The notes beneath the pieces were generated by a model. That model did no database searches and had not been told where the DNA came from. It saw only the letters and a program-made list of their open reading frames with translations. A DNA stretch of 26,425 nucleotides from SHNJ01 sp964458615 (GTDB lineage Bacteria; Pseudomonadota; Alphaproteobacteria; SHNJ01), in contig CAYWJR010000014.1 in assembly GCA_964458615.1 (NCBI GenBank), positions 1 through 26,425 of the forward strand, written 5' to 3'. Both the position numbers and the translations under genes were made by a program. Shown piece after piece: positions 1-7,378 of this stretch; the stretch's first letter is position 1; every line of letters begins with the position of its first letter.

Positions 1-1
1 T

Positions 2-133
2 CAGTCGGTCGAAGGCGTTCAAGACATGGATCACGGCATGAAAACGCAGGCGATTATTTACACGCCTACCTTTGTCATCAGCAACGAAGTGTTGAACAAG
101 CGCGACAATCATATGCTGCGTTACGTAAAATAA
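2..133 (+). CDS. C-terminal end of an unidentified protein (partial)
   Basis: An open frame runs from the left edge to a TAA at 131-133 and gives the last 43 residues of a protein that begins outside the window. It ends in NKRDNHMLRYVK. I do not recognise the family; there is no cysteine, no obvious membrane helix and no repeat in the visible part. The frame is open throughout and converges on the next gene with only 3 bases between stop codons, which supports a real gene end. No terminator hairpin is seen between them. Confidence 0.5.
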   Translation, partial: QSVEGVQDMDHGMKTQAIIYTPTFVISNEVLNKRDNHMLRYVK

Positions 134-136
134 TTT

Positions 137-1804
137 TTATTCCGGAATATATTGGCCGATTTCCCGAATGCTGCCGCCGTGATACATAACGTCCAATATT
201 TGGCGCATCAATCCGTCGGGACCAGGCAGGGGATTTTTATCGTCTATTCCAGGAATCGGTTTCCATAATGTCGGCGCTTGCTGTTTCGCGCCTGGTAAAT
301 TTACTGCCGCTACAAATCCGTTTTGGGTGCCGTAATATAATCCACGCATCGTTTCCGCGTATGGATTGGCGTTGCGTCCCATATTGTTCCACGGGGCGCC
401 GTTCCATCGTTCGGTGAATGCGAAAAACGCAGGCCAATTCCAGCTTTTCTCCAGCCCCCACAGGCGCGCCGCCGTGGCGGTTGCCACATAAGGCCGGGCG
501 ACGTCTTCCATAACCGGGTTGCCGAAACCGGTTCCCGATTCGCGTTGCGATTCGATGCTGGGCATGGCGGTGCAATCGAAATCGCCTGCATTGTCGGGGA
601 TTTGCCGCATGTGATCGTTGATCGCGCCGCCATCGCGGCTGCCATTCGGATCGCGCAGATCGGGCGCGCCGTTTTCGCAGCGATGCAATAAATAATGGTC
701 GTAACCGAACGCGCCATTGCCGCCGAATGCGCCGCCGGTCAATCCATAAGTCGCCCCGAATAAGGCGCGGGATTCTTGGCCGATATAGGTATGGCCGTCT
801 TCGGAAAAGTAATTATGCACTTTACGGCCACTGCGCAATGTGGCGCCGAATTCCAAATGCGTATAACCGACATGGTACATCGCAGAATTTTTCAACATTC
901 TGCCGGCGATCAAAATAGGCAATTTGTGGCCCATATTGTCATCTGTTTTCGCCATCCAGCTGCGGCCATTTTTTAGCAATGCAAATTGGTCGATGCCATG
1001 CTGAACCAACGGCGCCAATATTCGCAACCGTTTTTCGATTGGAAAATCCTGCAACGACCACAAGGCGGCGGTCGCGATAGAATTGCTGATTTGCGTGCTG
1101 TGGACGGCGCCGCCGAAATTGGCGTTCGGACGCATCAATTGGGGCGATATTTGCGGCAACCCCATATCCAGCCACACGCCGTTAAAATTTCTTTTTACGT
1201 CCGCGAAATCCGGTGCGTTTGGAATGACAGATAATTTCGGCAATGCTGGCAAGTCCAATTCCGATATTGTGTATATTGGTTTTTCGCCGGATACATATGG
1301 GGGGCGGAAACTGTAATTGTCCGGTATTTTTCCAACAATCGTCAACACCGCCGCGCTTTGTAAACAAGACGGCGCACAGGATAACCGGCTTGTGGCTTTA
1401 ACAATCGATACGGGTTTATCCGCATTCGATATGGTCAGCGGCAAATTTTCGGCAGGTTTTACATAACCGGCCACGCGTCCATCGAAACGATTTTCGTGAT
1501 GATGTGGATCGATGGCCCATCCGTGCCGCGCGGCCCCATCGGTATCGCCAATAAAATCAGGCGATATGCGGTTGATGGTGACTGGCGCCATGACCCAATA
1601 ACTGCCGTCGACGAATTGGCCGCATGGGCGGTGTGTTGTAAATTCAAATGTGATTTTTGCATCCGCGTATTCAGGGAAATCGATTTCGATATTTTTGCAA
1701 TTCCTGCCACGGTCATTGCCGGGAAGATCATGTCCGGCTGCTTGCGCGATAACGCCAATCGATAAAATTGCGATTAAGGACAGAAAAAATAATTTCAATT
1801 TCAT
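137..1804 (-). CDS. Secreted protein of unknown function, possible alpha/alpha-toroid enzyme
   Basis: 555 residues. The N-terminus has a clear Sec signal peptide: KLK, a hydrophobic stretch of about 15 residues, then AQA-AGHD as the likely cleavage site, so the product should be periplasmic or exported. The mature part is rich in Trp, Asn, Gly and Pro. About the middle it carries MGHKLPILIAGRMLKN and then YFSEDGHTYIG; these resemble 'GRKxPIxxAGxxL' and 'FxEDxQTFY' segments that I recall from hypothetical secreted proteins with lyase-like helical barrels. That resemblance is from memory and is inference, not an assignment. A sugar or polysaccharide role is possible but unproven. No clear Shine-Dalgarno precedes the ATG. 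The gene lies downstream of, and on the same strand as, the DUF465 gene but is separated from it by a terminator, so it is probably transcribed alone. Confidence 0.8.
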   Translation of the reverse strand: MKLKLFFLSLIAILSIGVIAQAAGHDLPGNDRGRNCKNIEIDFPEYADAKITFEFTTHRPCGQFVDGSYWVMAPVTINRISPDFIGDTDGAARHGWAIDPHHHENRFDGRVAGYVKPAENLPLTISNADKPVSIVKATSRLSCAPSCLQSAAVLTIVGKIPDNYSFRPPYVSGEKPIYTISELDLPALPKLSVIPNAPDFADVKRNFNGVWLDMGLPQISPQLMRPNANFGGAVHSTQISNSIATAALWSLQDFPIEKRLRILAPLVQHGIDQFALLKNGRSWMAKTDDNMGHKLPILIAGRMLKNSAMYHVGYTHLEFGATLRSGRKVHNYFSEDGHTYIGQESRALFGATYGLTGGAFGGNGAFGYDHYLLHRCENGAPDLRDPNGSRDGGAINDHMRQIPDNAGDFDCTAMPSIESQRESGTGFGNPVMEDVARPYVATATAARLWGLEKSWNWPAFFAFTERWNGAPWNNMGRNANPYAETMRGLYYGTQNGFVAAVNLPGAKQQAPTLWKPIPGIDDKNPLPGPDGLMRQILDVMYHGGSIREIGQYIPE

Positions 1805-1911
1805 GGGAACCGGACCGGATTGATCGAATGAATATTCAGGACAACCCCAGAATCATAAATCACGGAACTTAAAAAAACTTTAACCCGCCTATAATCGGTT
1901 GAATAAACAAT

Positions 1912-1938
1912 AAAAAACCCGGCCAAAGCCGGGTTTTA
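1912..1938 (-). terminator. Rho-independent terminator after DUF465 gene
   Basis: Perfect inverted repeat AACCCGGC/GCCGGGTT with a CAAA loop. Read on the minus strand it is followed by TTTTTTATTG. It lies about 20 bases after the stop of the minus-strand DUF465 gene and before the next minus-strand gene, so it should separate the two transcripts. Confidence 0.85.
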
Positions 1939-1957
1939 AAATTGCATGATTTGTACC

Positions 1958-2173
1958 CTATGCGGCGTCCGATTTGGATTTTTCCAGCTGGGTGATTTCT
2001 TGTTTAATCGTCAGCTTTTTCTTTTTCAATTCCGAGATCACATAAAAATCCGGCATCGGTCTTGCGCTTTCGATACGGATGGCTTCGTCTAAATTGGCGT
2101 GCTTGGCACGCAAAGTGGTGATGCGATCGTTGATCAAGGTCATGGCCTCCATTGCTGATGTGGTTGAATCCAT
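1958..2173 (-). CDS. DUF465 (YdcH-like) small helical protein
   Basis: 71 residues and almost entirely charged helix. The pattern of an N-terminal helix, a short link, then LKKKKLTIKQEITQLE matches the DUF465/YdcH family of small alpha-helical hairpin proteins, whose function is not established. It resembles the other DUF465 protein in this window at 3812-4012: both have LR(x)xH(x)xLD near the start and LKK(K/R)KLxIKxxI in the second helix. A GGGGA Shine-Dalgarno lies about 5 bases before the ATG. It is followed by a strong terminator, so it is a single-gene transcript. The family call is firm; no function is implied. Confidence 0.85.
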   Translation of the reverse strand: MDSTTSAMEAMTLINDRITTLRAKHANLDEAIRIESARPMPDFYVISELKKKKLTIKQEITQLEKSKSDAA

Positions 2174-2269
2174 CTTTTCCCCGCCGTATAATTAGGCTTT
2201 AAAATTGGTCTTGGCCGCAGAATTGCTGGGTTTTATCCCTTCGCACCTGCAAAAAACCATAATATATTG

Positions 2270-2298
2270 ATAGTATTACAATAGATTTAATTTTTCAA
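2270..2298 (-). promoter_or_regulatory. Possible sigma-70 promoter for the DUF465 gene
   Basis: On the minus strand a TTGAAA box (2293-2298) is followed after 17 bases by TACTAT (2270-2275). Both are partial matches to the consensus. It would give a leader of roughly 90 bases. The surrounding DNA is AT-rich, so a chance match is possible. Confidence 0.3.
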
Positions 2299-2431
2299 CT
2301 ATTCATTGAACAATAATTATTAAAATGACGGGTAATTTCATAACCTTATTGCCGATTTTCAAGATCTGTCAATCACCTAGCAGCCGGTATGTATGTGTGT
2401 AATCGGGGTATAATTCGGTGATAACAATTGG

Positions 2432-2488
2432 CGTATAAAATTGCCATACCCAAATGCGCCGATGCGAACCAGGTATGGCAAAATATAC
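2432..2488 (-). repeat. Imperfect inverted repeat after pfkA, possible terminator
   Basis: TTGCCATACC (2441-2450) pairs with GGTATGGCAA (2472-2481), and the flanking CGTATAAAA and AATATACG extend the stem imperfectly around a loop of about 21 bases. It begins 6 bases beyond the pfkA stop on the minus strand. There is no good U-tract, so it may stabilise the 3' end rather than terminate. Confidence 0.4.
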
Positions 2489-2493
2489 GAATA

Positions 2494-3582
2494 TTATTTA
2501 TCGCCCAAACAGATTCCAAGGCCGCGCGCGGTGTGCAACATGGCGCCATCCAATTCAACGGCGCGGTATGATGCGATCGCTTCGCTGATCGGGACGTCGC
2601 GTACGGTACGGTTTTGCCAAACGACAATCCGGTCGAATTTTCCATTCGCCACCAAATCCACCGCATGTACGCCGAACGCGGATGCCAAAACGCGATCCAA
2701 CGGGCTGGGTTGGCCGCCGCGTTGCACGTGGCCCAAAACGGTAACGCGGGTTTCCGCGCCGGTTTCTTCGGCGATGCGTGTGCCAAGATACTGGCCGATG
2801 CCGCCGTAACGAACTTGTCCGTCGGCGAATTTGTGCATGATCGGTTCGTGTTTTTCGTTTTTCACGGCTTCGGATACGACTACCAATGCGAAATTCCGGC
2901 CGCTTTTGCGCAACCCTTCGATTTTGGATTTTACGGCTGCCATGTTCCACCGTATTTCAGGAATCAAGATAATGTCCGCGCCGCCGGCGATTCCGGCGGA
3001 CAATGCGATATGACCTGCATCGCGCCCCATGACTTCTAAAATCATTACGCGGTGGTGGCTTGCGGCGGTCGGCTGCAAACGATCCAATGCTTCGGTTGCT
3101 ACTTGAACCGCTGTGTCGTAACCGATTGCGTTTTCAGTTGCGCCCAAATCATTGTCGATGGTTTTCGGAACGCCGACAAAATTGATGCCGCCTTGTTGCG
3201 CCATGCGGCGTAAAATCGCCATCGACCCATCGCCGCCCATGCTGATCAACGCATCTAAACCCAATTCGCGGTAACCGGCGATGACTTCTTCGCTGCGGTC
3301 TTTTTTGCTGCCATCCGGCATAGGGTATGCGAACGGATCGCCGGAATTGACGGTGCCCAAAAACGTTCCGCCCATGCGCAATACGTTGCTGTCGACATCC
3401 GCGACGGTCAGTTTTCTGTATCGCATCGGACGATCCATTAAACCTTTGGTGCCGTCATTGATGCCGTAAACTTCCCACCCATAATGCAACGTGGCATGGT
3501 GCACCACGGCACGGATTACCGCGTTCAGGCCGCTGCAATCGCCGCCGCTGGTCAATACACCGATACGCTTGATTTTACTCAT
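2494..3582 (-). CDS. pfkA: 6-phosphofructokinase (ATP or pyrophosphate dependent)
   Basis: 362 residues from the ATG at 3582. A longer frame to 3690 exists, but the conserved family start is MSKIKRIGVLTSGGDCSGLN, and AAAAGG lies about 12 bases before that ATG. The enzyme phosphorylates fructose 6-phosphate to the 1,6-bisphosphate in glycolysis. Visible motifs are GGDCSG (13-18), GGDGS (116-120), PKTIDND (139-145, catalytic Asp143 equivalent to E. coli Asp127), EVMGRDAGH and IPE. Gly119 corresponds to E. coli Gly104 (ATP type) and Lys140 to position 124, where Lys is typical of PPi enzymes. This Gly/Lys mixture is that of the group III PFKs, in which the Amycolatopsis methanolica enzyme uses PPi. 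The phosphoryl donor therefore cannot be told from sequence alone. It is divergent from the DUF465-purEK operon. Confidence 0.95.
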   Translation of the reverse strand: MSKIKRIGVLTSGGDCSGLNAVIRAVVHHATLHYGWEVYGINDGTKGLMDRPMRYRKLTVADVDSNVLRMGGTFLGTVNSGDPFAYPMPDGSKKDRSEEVIAGYRELGLDALISMGGDGSMAILRRMAQQGGINFVGVPKTIDNDLGATENAIGYDTAVQVATEALDRLQPTAASHHRVMILEVMGRDAGHIALSAGIAGGADIILIPEIRWNMAAVKSKIEGLRKSGRNFALVVVSEAVKNEKHEPIMHKFADGQVRYGGIGQYLGTRIAEETGAETRVTVLGHVQRGGQPSPLDRVLASAFGVHAVDLVANGKFDRIVVWQNRTVRDVPISEAIASYRAVELDGAMLHTARGLGICLGDK

Positions 3583-3811
3583 AATATTGCCGAACCTTTT
3601 GATTTTCTGTTGATTGAAGCGACAAAGGCTAAAGCAAAAATTATTGCATTGCAATAGTTTAGGCAGATTATTAACAAGCCAAGGTTGCAAAGAATGATTG
3701 AAATTTGCAAAAAACTGTTATATAAGAATAACTTAACTTGTGCCGATAACGAATTTCCAGATCGGCGCATCCCTATGCTGCGGCGACAGGTCAATCACGG
3801 GTCAATCAAAG

Positions 3812-4012
3812 ATGGATAACATTGAAGTTTTGCGGGAAAAACTGGATAAATTGCGCATGGAACATCGCGATTTGGATGGGGTTATTGTCGAAATGCAATC
3901 GGCGCGCGGCAGCGACCAATTGCAATTGGCGCGATTGAAAAAACGCAAATTGGAAATCAAAACTCAGATCGCTTCGCTGGAAAGCAAGCTGATCCCCGAC
4001 ATCACCGCCTAG
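3812..4012 (+). CDS. DUF465 (YdcH-like) protein, first gene before purE
   Basis: 66 residues from the ATG at 3812 (MDNIEVLREKL). A longer open frame from 3740 adds residues unlike the family, so the internal ATG is preferred. The sequence is two charged amphipathic helices, with LARLKKRKLEIKTQIASLE as the second, typical of DUF465. A DUF465 gene just before purE is a common alphaproteobacterial arrangement. The stop is 45 bases before the purE start, so the three genes are probably cotranscribed. Function unknown. It is a paralogue of the 71-residue protein on the other side of pfkA. Confidence 0.85.
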   Translation: MDNIEVLREKLDKLRMEHRDLDGVIVEMQSARGSDQLQLARLKKRKLEIKTQIASLESKLIPDITA

Positions 4013-4057
4013 TTCATATTCATGAAAAAAATCAAAACCAAACAAAGGACCCGTATC

Positions 4058-4618
4058 ATGCAGGGCAAAGATATTTATTTTTCCAAAGCGCCAGGCCGTC
4101 CGGTCATCGGAATAATTATGGGCAGCCCAAGCGATTGGGAAACAATGGCTTGCGCGGCGGAAATGTTGGACGAATTTTCGGTTCCTTACGAAGCGCGCGT
4201 TGTATCCGCGCACAGAACGCCGCAACGTTTATTCGATTACGCGACAACAGCCGCGGATCGCGGTTTGCAGGTATTGATCGCGGGCGCTGGCGGCGCGGCG
4301 CATTTGCCCGGTATGGCCGCATCCTTGACATCACTGCCGGTTTTCGGCGTTCCTGTTGAAACGAAAACGTTGAAAGGCCATGACAGTTTATTGTCGATTG
4401 TGCAAATGCCCGCCGGCGTTCCGGTTGGCACGTTGGCTATCGGCAAAGCGGGCGCGAAAAACGCCGCGTTGATTGCGATCGGGGTTTTGGCGTTGTCCAA
4501 TCCGTCCTTGTCCAAAAAATTGAACCGGTATCGGCAATTGCAAACCAAAGGCGTGCCCAATCACCCCAAAGGCAAAGTAACCCATCCCAAATTGACCAAA
4601 TCCAAACGCGCGGCATAA
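4058..4618 (+). CDS. purE: N5-carboxyaminoimidazole ribonucleotide mutase
   Basis: 186 residues. The start at 4058 is chosen because AAAGGA sits 8 bases before it; the ATG at 4022 has no ribosome site and would add a non-conserved Lys-rich leader. Class I PurE converts N5-CAIR, made by PurK, to CAIR in de novo purine synthesis. Motifs: GSPSDWETM, SAHRTP, GAGGAAHLPGM, GVPVETKTLKGHDSLLSIVQ and PAGVPVGTLAIG. About 30 residues at the C-terminus (from NRYRQLQTKG) are Lys/Pro-rich and extend beyond the usual core; similar tails occur in some PurE proteins. It is followed by purK after 3 bases, indicating translational coupling. Confidence 0.97.
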   Translation: MQGKDIYFSKAPGRPVIGIIMGSPSDWETMACAAEMLDEFSVPYEARVVSAHRTPQRLFDYATTAADRGLQVLIAGAGGAAHLPGMAASLTSLPVFGVPVETKTLKGHDSLLSIVQMPAGVPVGTLAIGKAGAKNAALIAIGVLALSNPSLSKKLNRYRQLQTKGVPNHPKGKVTHPKLTKSKRAA

Positions 4619-4621
4619 ATT

Positions 4622-5692
4622 ATGGTTACAATCGCCCCAGGATCGATAATCGGAATTTTGGGCGGCGGCCAATTGGCCCGGATGACGGCGATTGCCGCGG
4701 CGGAAATGGGATATCGGGTGCACATATTTTGCCCGGAAAAAGATCCGCCTGCGGGGCATGTTACCAATCTTGTCACTATTGCCGATTACGGCGATAAAAA
4801 ATCGCTGGACGCGTTTGCGAAATCGGTCGATGTGGTGACATTGGAATTCGAAAACGTTCCCGTGGACGCGGTTGAATATCTGGCCAAAAAAATTCCAACG
4901 CGTCCTGGCGCGCATGTTTTGAAAATCGCCCAAGACCGTTTGCACGAAAAAGATTTCGCCAAGAATCTAAAAATCCCGACCGCGAAATATTTGGCCGTAA
5001 ACAACGCCGAAGAATTGCATGATGCGGTAAAAAAAATCGGCATTCCGTCGATTTTAAAAACCCGCCGCATGGGATATGACGGCAAAGGGCAATTCAAAAT
5101 CCGCAAGAAATCGGATATTGACGCCGCGTGGGATGCAATCGGCGGCCATGCGGCGATATTGGAATCGATGGTGGATTTCAAATTGGAAGTATCCGTCATC
5201 GTTGCGCGGTCGCCAAGCGGCGAGGTGATTGCATATCCAGTTGTCGAAAACCGCCACAAAAACCACATTCTGGATGAAACCATCGTGCCTGCGCCGATGT
5301 ATCCCAAACTGGCGCAAAAGGCGACGGCGATGGCGCGCAAAATGGCGCAACAAATAAAATTGCAAGGTTTGATGGGCGTTGAAATGTTCGTTGGATCGGA
5401 TAGCACGATTTATATGAATGAAATCGCGCCGCGCCCGCATAATTCCGGGCATTGGAGCATCGATGCCTGCATCACATCGCAATTCGAACAACAGGTGCGC
5501 GCGGTTTGCGATTTGCCATTGGGCAGCACGGCGATTTTGGCGCCGGCCCGAATGAAAAATCTGCTCGGCGATGCGGGCGATAAATTTCATTCTTATTTGA
5601 CCGATCCTGCGGCAAAACTTCATTTGTATGGTAAAACCGAATCCAAACCTGGCCGTAAAATGGGTCATGTAACCCGTATTTTGAAAAAATAA
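4622..5692 (+). CDS. purK: N5-carboxyaminoimidazole ribonucleotide synthase
   Basis: 356 residues, normal for PurK. It is an ATP-grasp ligase that carboxylates AIR with bicarbonate and ATP to give N5-CAIR, the substrate of the preceding PurE. The N-terminal GILGGGQLARM is the family signature of the preATP-grasp fold. The ATP-grasp core shows KTRRMGYDGKGQ, ES(M) followed by FKLEVSVIVAR, and GVEMFV...YMNEIAPRPHNSGHWSIDAC with the metal-binding Glu and Asn. The start codon lies 3 bases after the purE stop, so purE and purK form one operon with the DUF465 gene. Confidence 0.97.
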   Translation: MVTIAPGSIIGILGGGQLARMTAIAAAEMGYRVHIFCPEKDPPAGHVTNLVTIADYGDKKSLDAFAKSVDVVTLEFENVPVDAVEYLAKKIPTRPGAHVLKIAQDRLHEKDFAKNLKIPTAKYLAVNNAEELHDAVKKIGIPSILKTRRMGYDGKGQFKIRKKSDIDAAWDAIGGHAAILESMVDFKLEVSVIVARSPSGEVIAYPVVENRHKNHILDETIVPAPMYPKLAQKATAMARKMAQQIKLQGLMGVEMFVGSDSTIYMNEIAPRPHNSGHWSIDACITSQFEQQVRAVCDLPLGSTAILAPARMKNLLGDAGDKFHSYLTDPAAKLHLYGKTESKPGRKMGHVTRILKK

Positions 5693-5812
5693 GGCGCGTT
5701 TTTTTGCATAAAAATACCGCCCGGCGGCATAATATGCGCGCGAACGGTTGATGATTCGGCGGTTATGCATTAGATTGCGTAAATAATTAAAATAAAGGCA
5801 ATGGGTAAAGAT

Positions 5813-6094
5813 ATGAGAAAATTCTATGTAAATATCGTTAACGCGGCGGGCATCACGATCCGCACGCATGTGTGCAGCAAGACGCTGGCCATCGGCGCCG
5901 CGATCGCATCTTTTAATTATGATCTAAATCAGGCTAACGCGCGGCTGGTGCAGCATGGTGTCGATCCAATTGCCGGCGCCGAAATTCTGGTTAGGGACCA
6001 TAAAGGCAATGTAATGCCGCAGGAACCGTTTGTGCAGGAATATAAGATTTTTTCCGCCGCCATTCGCGGTCTTCGCCCAAATTTAGGCCGATAA
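5813..6094 (+). CDS. Unknown 93-residue protein downstream of purK
   Basis: Encodes a small soluble protein, MRKFYVNIVNAAGITIRT..., with no signal peptide, no membrane helix and one cysteine. I do not recognise the family. An in-frame ATG at 5801 would add four residues. AAAGG at 5794-5798 lies only 2 bases before 5801 and 14 bases before 5813, so the start is not settled. It lies 120 bases after purK on the same strand and is followed by a clean terminator, which supports a real gene at the end of the transcript. The alternation of beta-like (FYVNIV, ITIRTHV) and helical (LAIGAAIASFNYDLNQ) stretches suggests a small alpha/beta fold. Confidence 0.65.
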   Translation: MRKFYVNIVNAAGITIRTHVCSKTLAIGAAIASFNYDLNQANARLVQHGVDPIAGAEILVRDHKGNVMPQEPFVQEYKIFSAAIRGLRPNLGR

Positions 6095-6123
6095 TTCAAA
6101 TTTAAATTCTATACCCTGTTTTA

Positions 6124-6155
6124 AAACCCCGCATATTGAATATGCGGGGTTTATG
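6124..6155 (+). terminator. Rho-independent terminator
   Basis: Perfect stem CCCCGCATAT/ATATGCGGGG with a three-base TGA loop, preceded by AAAA and followed by TTTATG. It lies 30 bases after the stop of the 93-residue gene and ends the DUF465-purE-purK region transcript. Confidence 0.85.
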
Positions 6156-6183
6156 CATTTTCGCATATACGCACCGCACTACG

Positions 6184-6202
6184 CATAATAATTCTTATTA
6201 TG
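6184..6202 (+). promoter_or_regulatory. Inverted repeat in promoter region of the pentein-fold gene
   Basis: CATAATAA-TTC-TTATTATG is a perfect 8-base inverted repeat, followed at 6203-6216 by a smaller one, TGCAT-AAAA-ATGCA. Both lie in the AT-rich stretch 80-110 bases before the gene start. The TATTAT/CATAAT cores could be -10 boxes, so an operator overlapping the promoter is plausible. Confidence 0.35.
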
Positions 6203-6296
6203 TGCATAAAAATGCATATGGCTATTGCCAGATTCGCGAACCAGGGTATTCTGTTTCCATCAACAACGATCAGCAAAATTTATGTGGGTACAGAAG

Positions 6297-7376
6297 ATGA
6301 CAACGTTAACTTTGAAACAACAGACAACGCAACAGACGGCGACGCAGGCGCCGATGCACCCGTCCCATATTTATGCGGTTTGCCACACGCCGTTTTTTGC
6401 GATCAACGCGACCAATAACAGCCATATGAGCGAAGGTGAAAAAGTATATCATCGCAATCCCGAATTATTCAGCCAGCTGACTCAGGCGCAGTTGAAAAAC
6501 GCGCACAAATTATTCAAAAGTTTTTTGGGCGTGCAATTGGCGTATGTCGATCCGAATCCGCATCTGGCGGATCAGGTTTATACCGCCGATCCAGGCATGT
6601 TTCATATTAATTCCGACGGCGAGTTGGTCGCGGTTTTATCGAATTTCCGGTTTAAACAATATCGCGGCGGCGAAGTAAAACATTTCAAGGATCTGGCCAA
6701 TCGCATGGGGGCGACAATCGTTCAAATGCCCGATCATATTCATTGGGAAGGCAGCGGCGATACGATCGCGATCCGCGATCCCAAAACCCAAATCGTGCAA
6801 TGTTATTTAATGGGCTGCGGCCCGCGTTCCGATTCCGCGGCCGCCGGTGTGTTGCAGGCAGCCTGGGGCGTTCCGGTTCATCCCGTTCCATTGCATGTCG
6901 CCAATTCCGCATCGGAACAAAGCGGGTTTCACATCGACACTGCATTGATGCGGACGGGATCGGAATCGGGGCATTTGGTTATTCATCGTCCGGTTGTCAG
7001 CAATGAGGGATTAAAAACGATTCAATCGGTGATTCCTGAAAATTTATGGGTGGACATAGGCGATCAAGATGCGCAGGCGATGGCGACAAACGGCGTTGTT
7101 TTGGGTAAAAAGATTTTATTGCACGATCTGGACGATGGGGTGCCGAATCCGCAACTTAATAAACTAGCGAACGATTCGGGCGTGGATTTGACGAATTATG
7201 CGCTTAGCCGCAAATATTTACAAATGTTGCGCGGAATTGGGTGCGATGTGAAAACAACCGATTTGACCACGATCATCCTGGGCGGCGGCAGCGGCAAATG
7301 CGGATCGAATCCGATTACCAATGCGGTATCCCCGGCCGCGCTTGAAAAATGGCATATGCTGCGCGGCGGCAGATAA
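6297..7376 (+). CDS. Pentein-fold amidinotransferase/amidinohydrolase-like enzyme
   Basis: 359 residues from the ATG at 6297 (MTTLTLKQQ). Upstream in-frame starts at 6225 (TTG) and 6282 (ATG) are possible. The sequence has the hallmarks of the arginine-modifying (GME/pentein) superfamily: YTADPGMF near residue 95-102, EGSGDT with Glu151 and Asp155, GFHIDTAL with the likely catalytic His212, and GGGSGKCGSNP with the likely nucleophile Cys335 near the C-terminus. Members include dimethylargininase, arginine deiminase and glycine amidinotransferase, which act on guanidino groups of arginine-like substrates. The substrate here cannot be told. It is convergent with COQ9, with only 2 bases between stop codons. 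Confidence 0.8.
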   Translation: MTTLTLKQQTTQQTATQAPMHPSHIYAVCHTPFFAINATNNSHMSEGEKVYHRNPELFSQLTQAQLKNAHKLFKSFLGVQLAYVDPNPHLADQVYTADPGMFHINSDGELVAVLSNFRFKQYRGGEVKHFKDLANRMGATIVQMPDHIHWEGSGDTIAIRDPKTQIVQCYLMGCGPRSDSAAAGVLQAAWGVPVHPVPLHVANSASEQSGFHIDTALMRTGSESGHLVIHRPVVSNEGLKTIQSVIPENLWVDIGDQDAQAMATNGVVLGKKILLHDLDDGVPNPQLNKLANDSGVDLTNYALSRKYLQMLRGIGCDVKTTDLTTIILGGGSGKCGSNPITNAVSPAALEKWHMLRGGR

Positions 7377-7378
7377 TA

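Larger units (their letters stand above)
2174..2493. other. AT-rich intergenic region between DUF465 and pfkA
   Basis: 320 bases without a supportable gene. It holds the likely promoter of the DUF465 gene and, at its right end, an imperfect inverted repeat just after the pfkA stop. Short AT palindromes such as AATAATTATT occur, but no RNA gene or conserved reading frame was seen. Confidence 0.6.

Noticed and set aside
2441..2809. Plus-strand frame of 122 codons opposite the pfkA 3' end
   Set aside because: Antisense shadow of pfkA; Pro/Arg-rich with no motif or ribosome site.
5054..5869. 271-codon antisense frame over purK and the next gene
   Set aside because: Arg/His-rich shadow of purK with no conserved motif; purK is unquestionable on the other strand.
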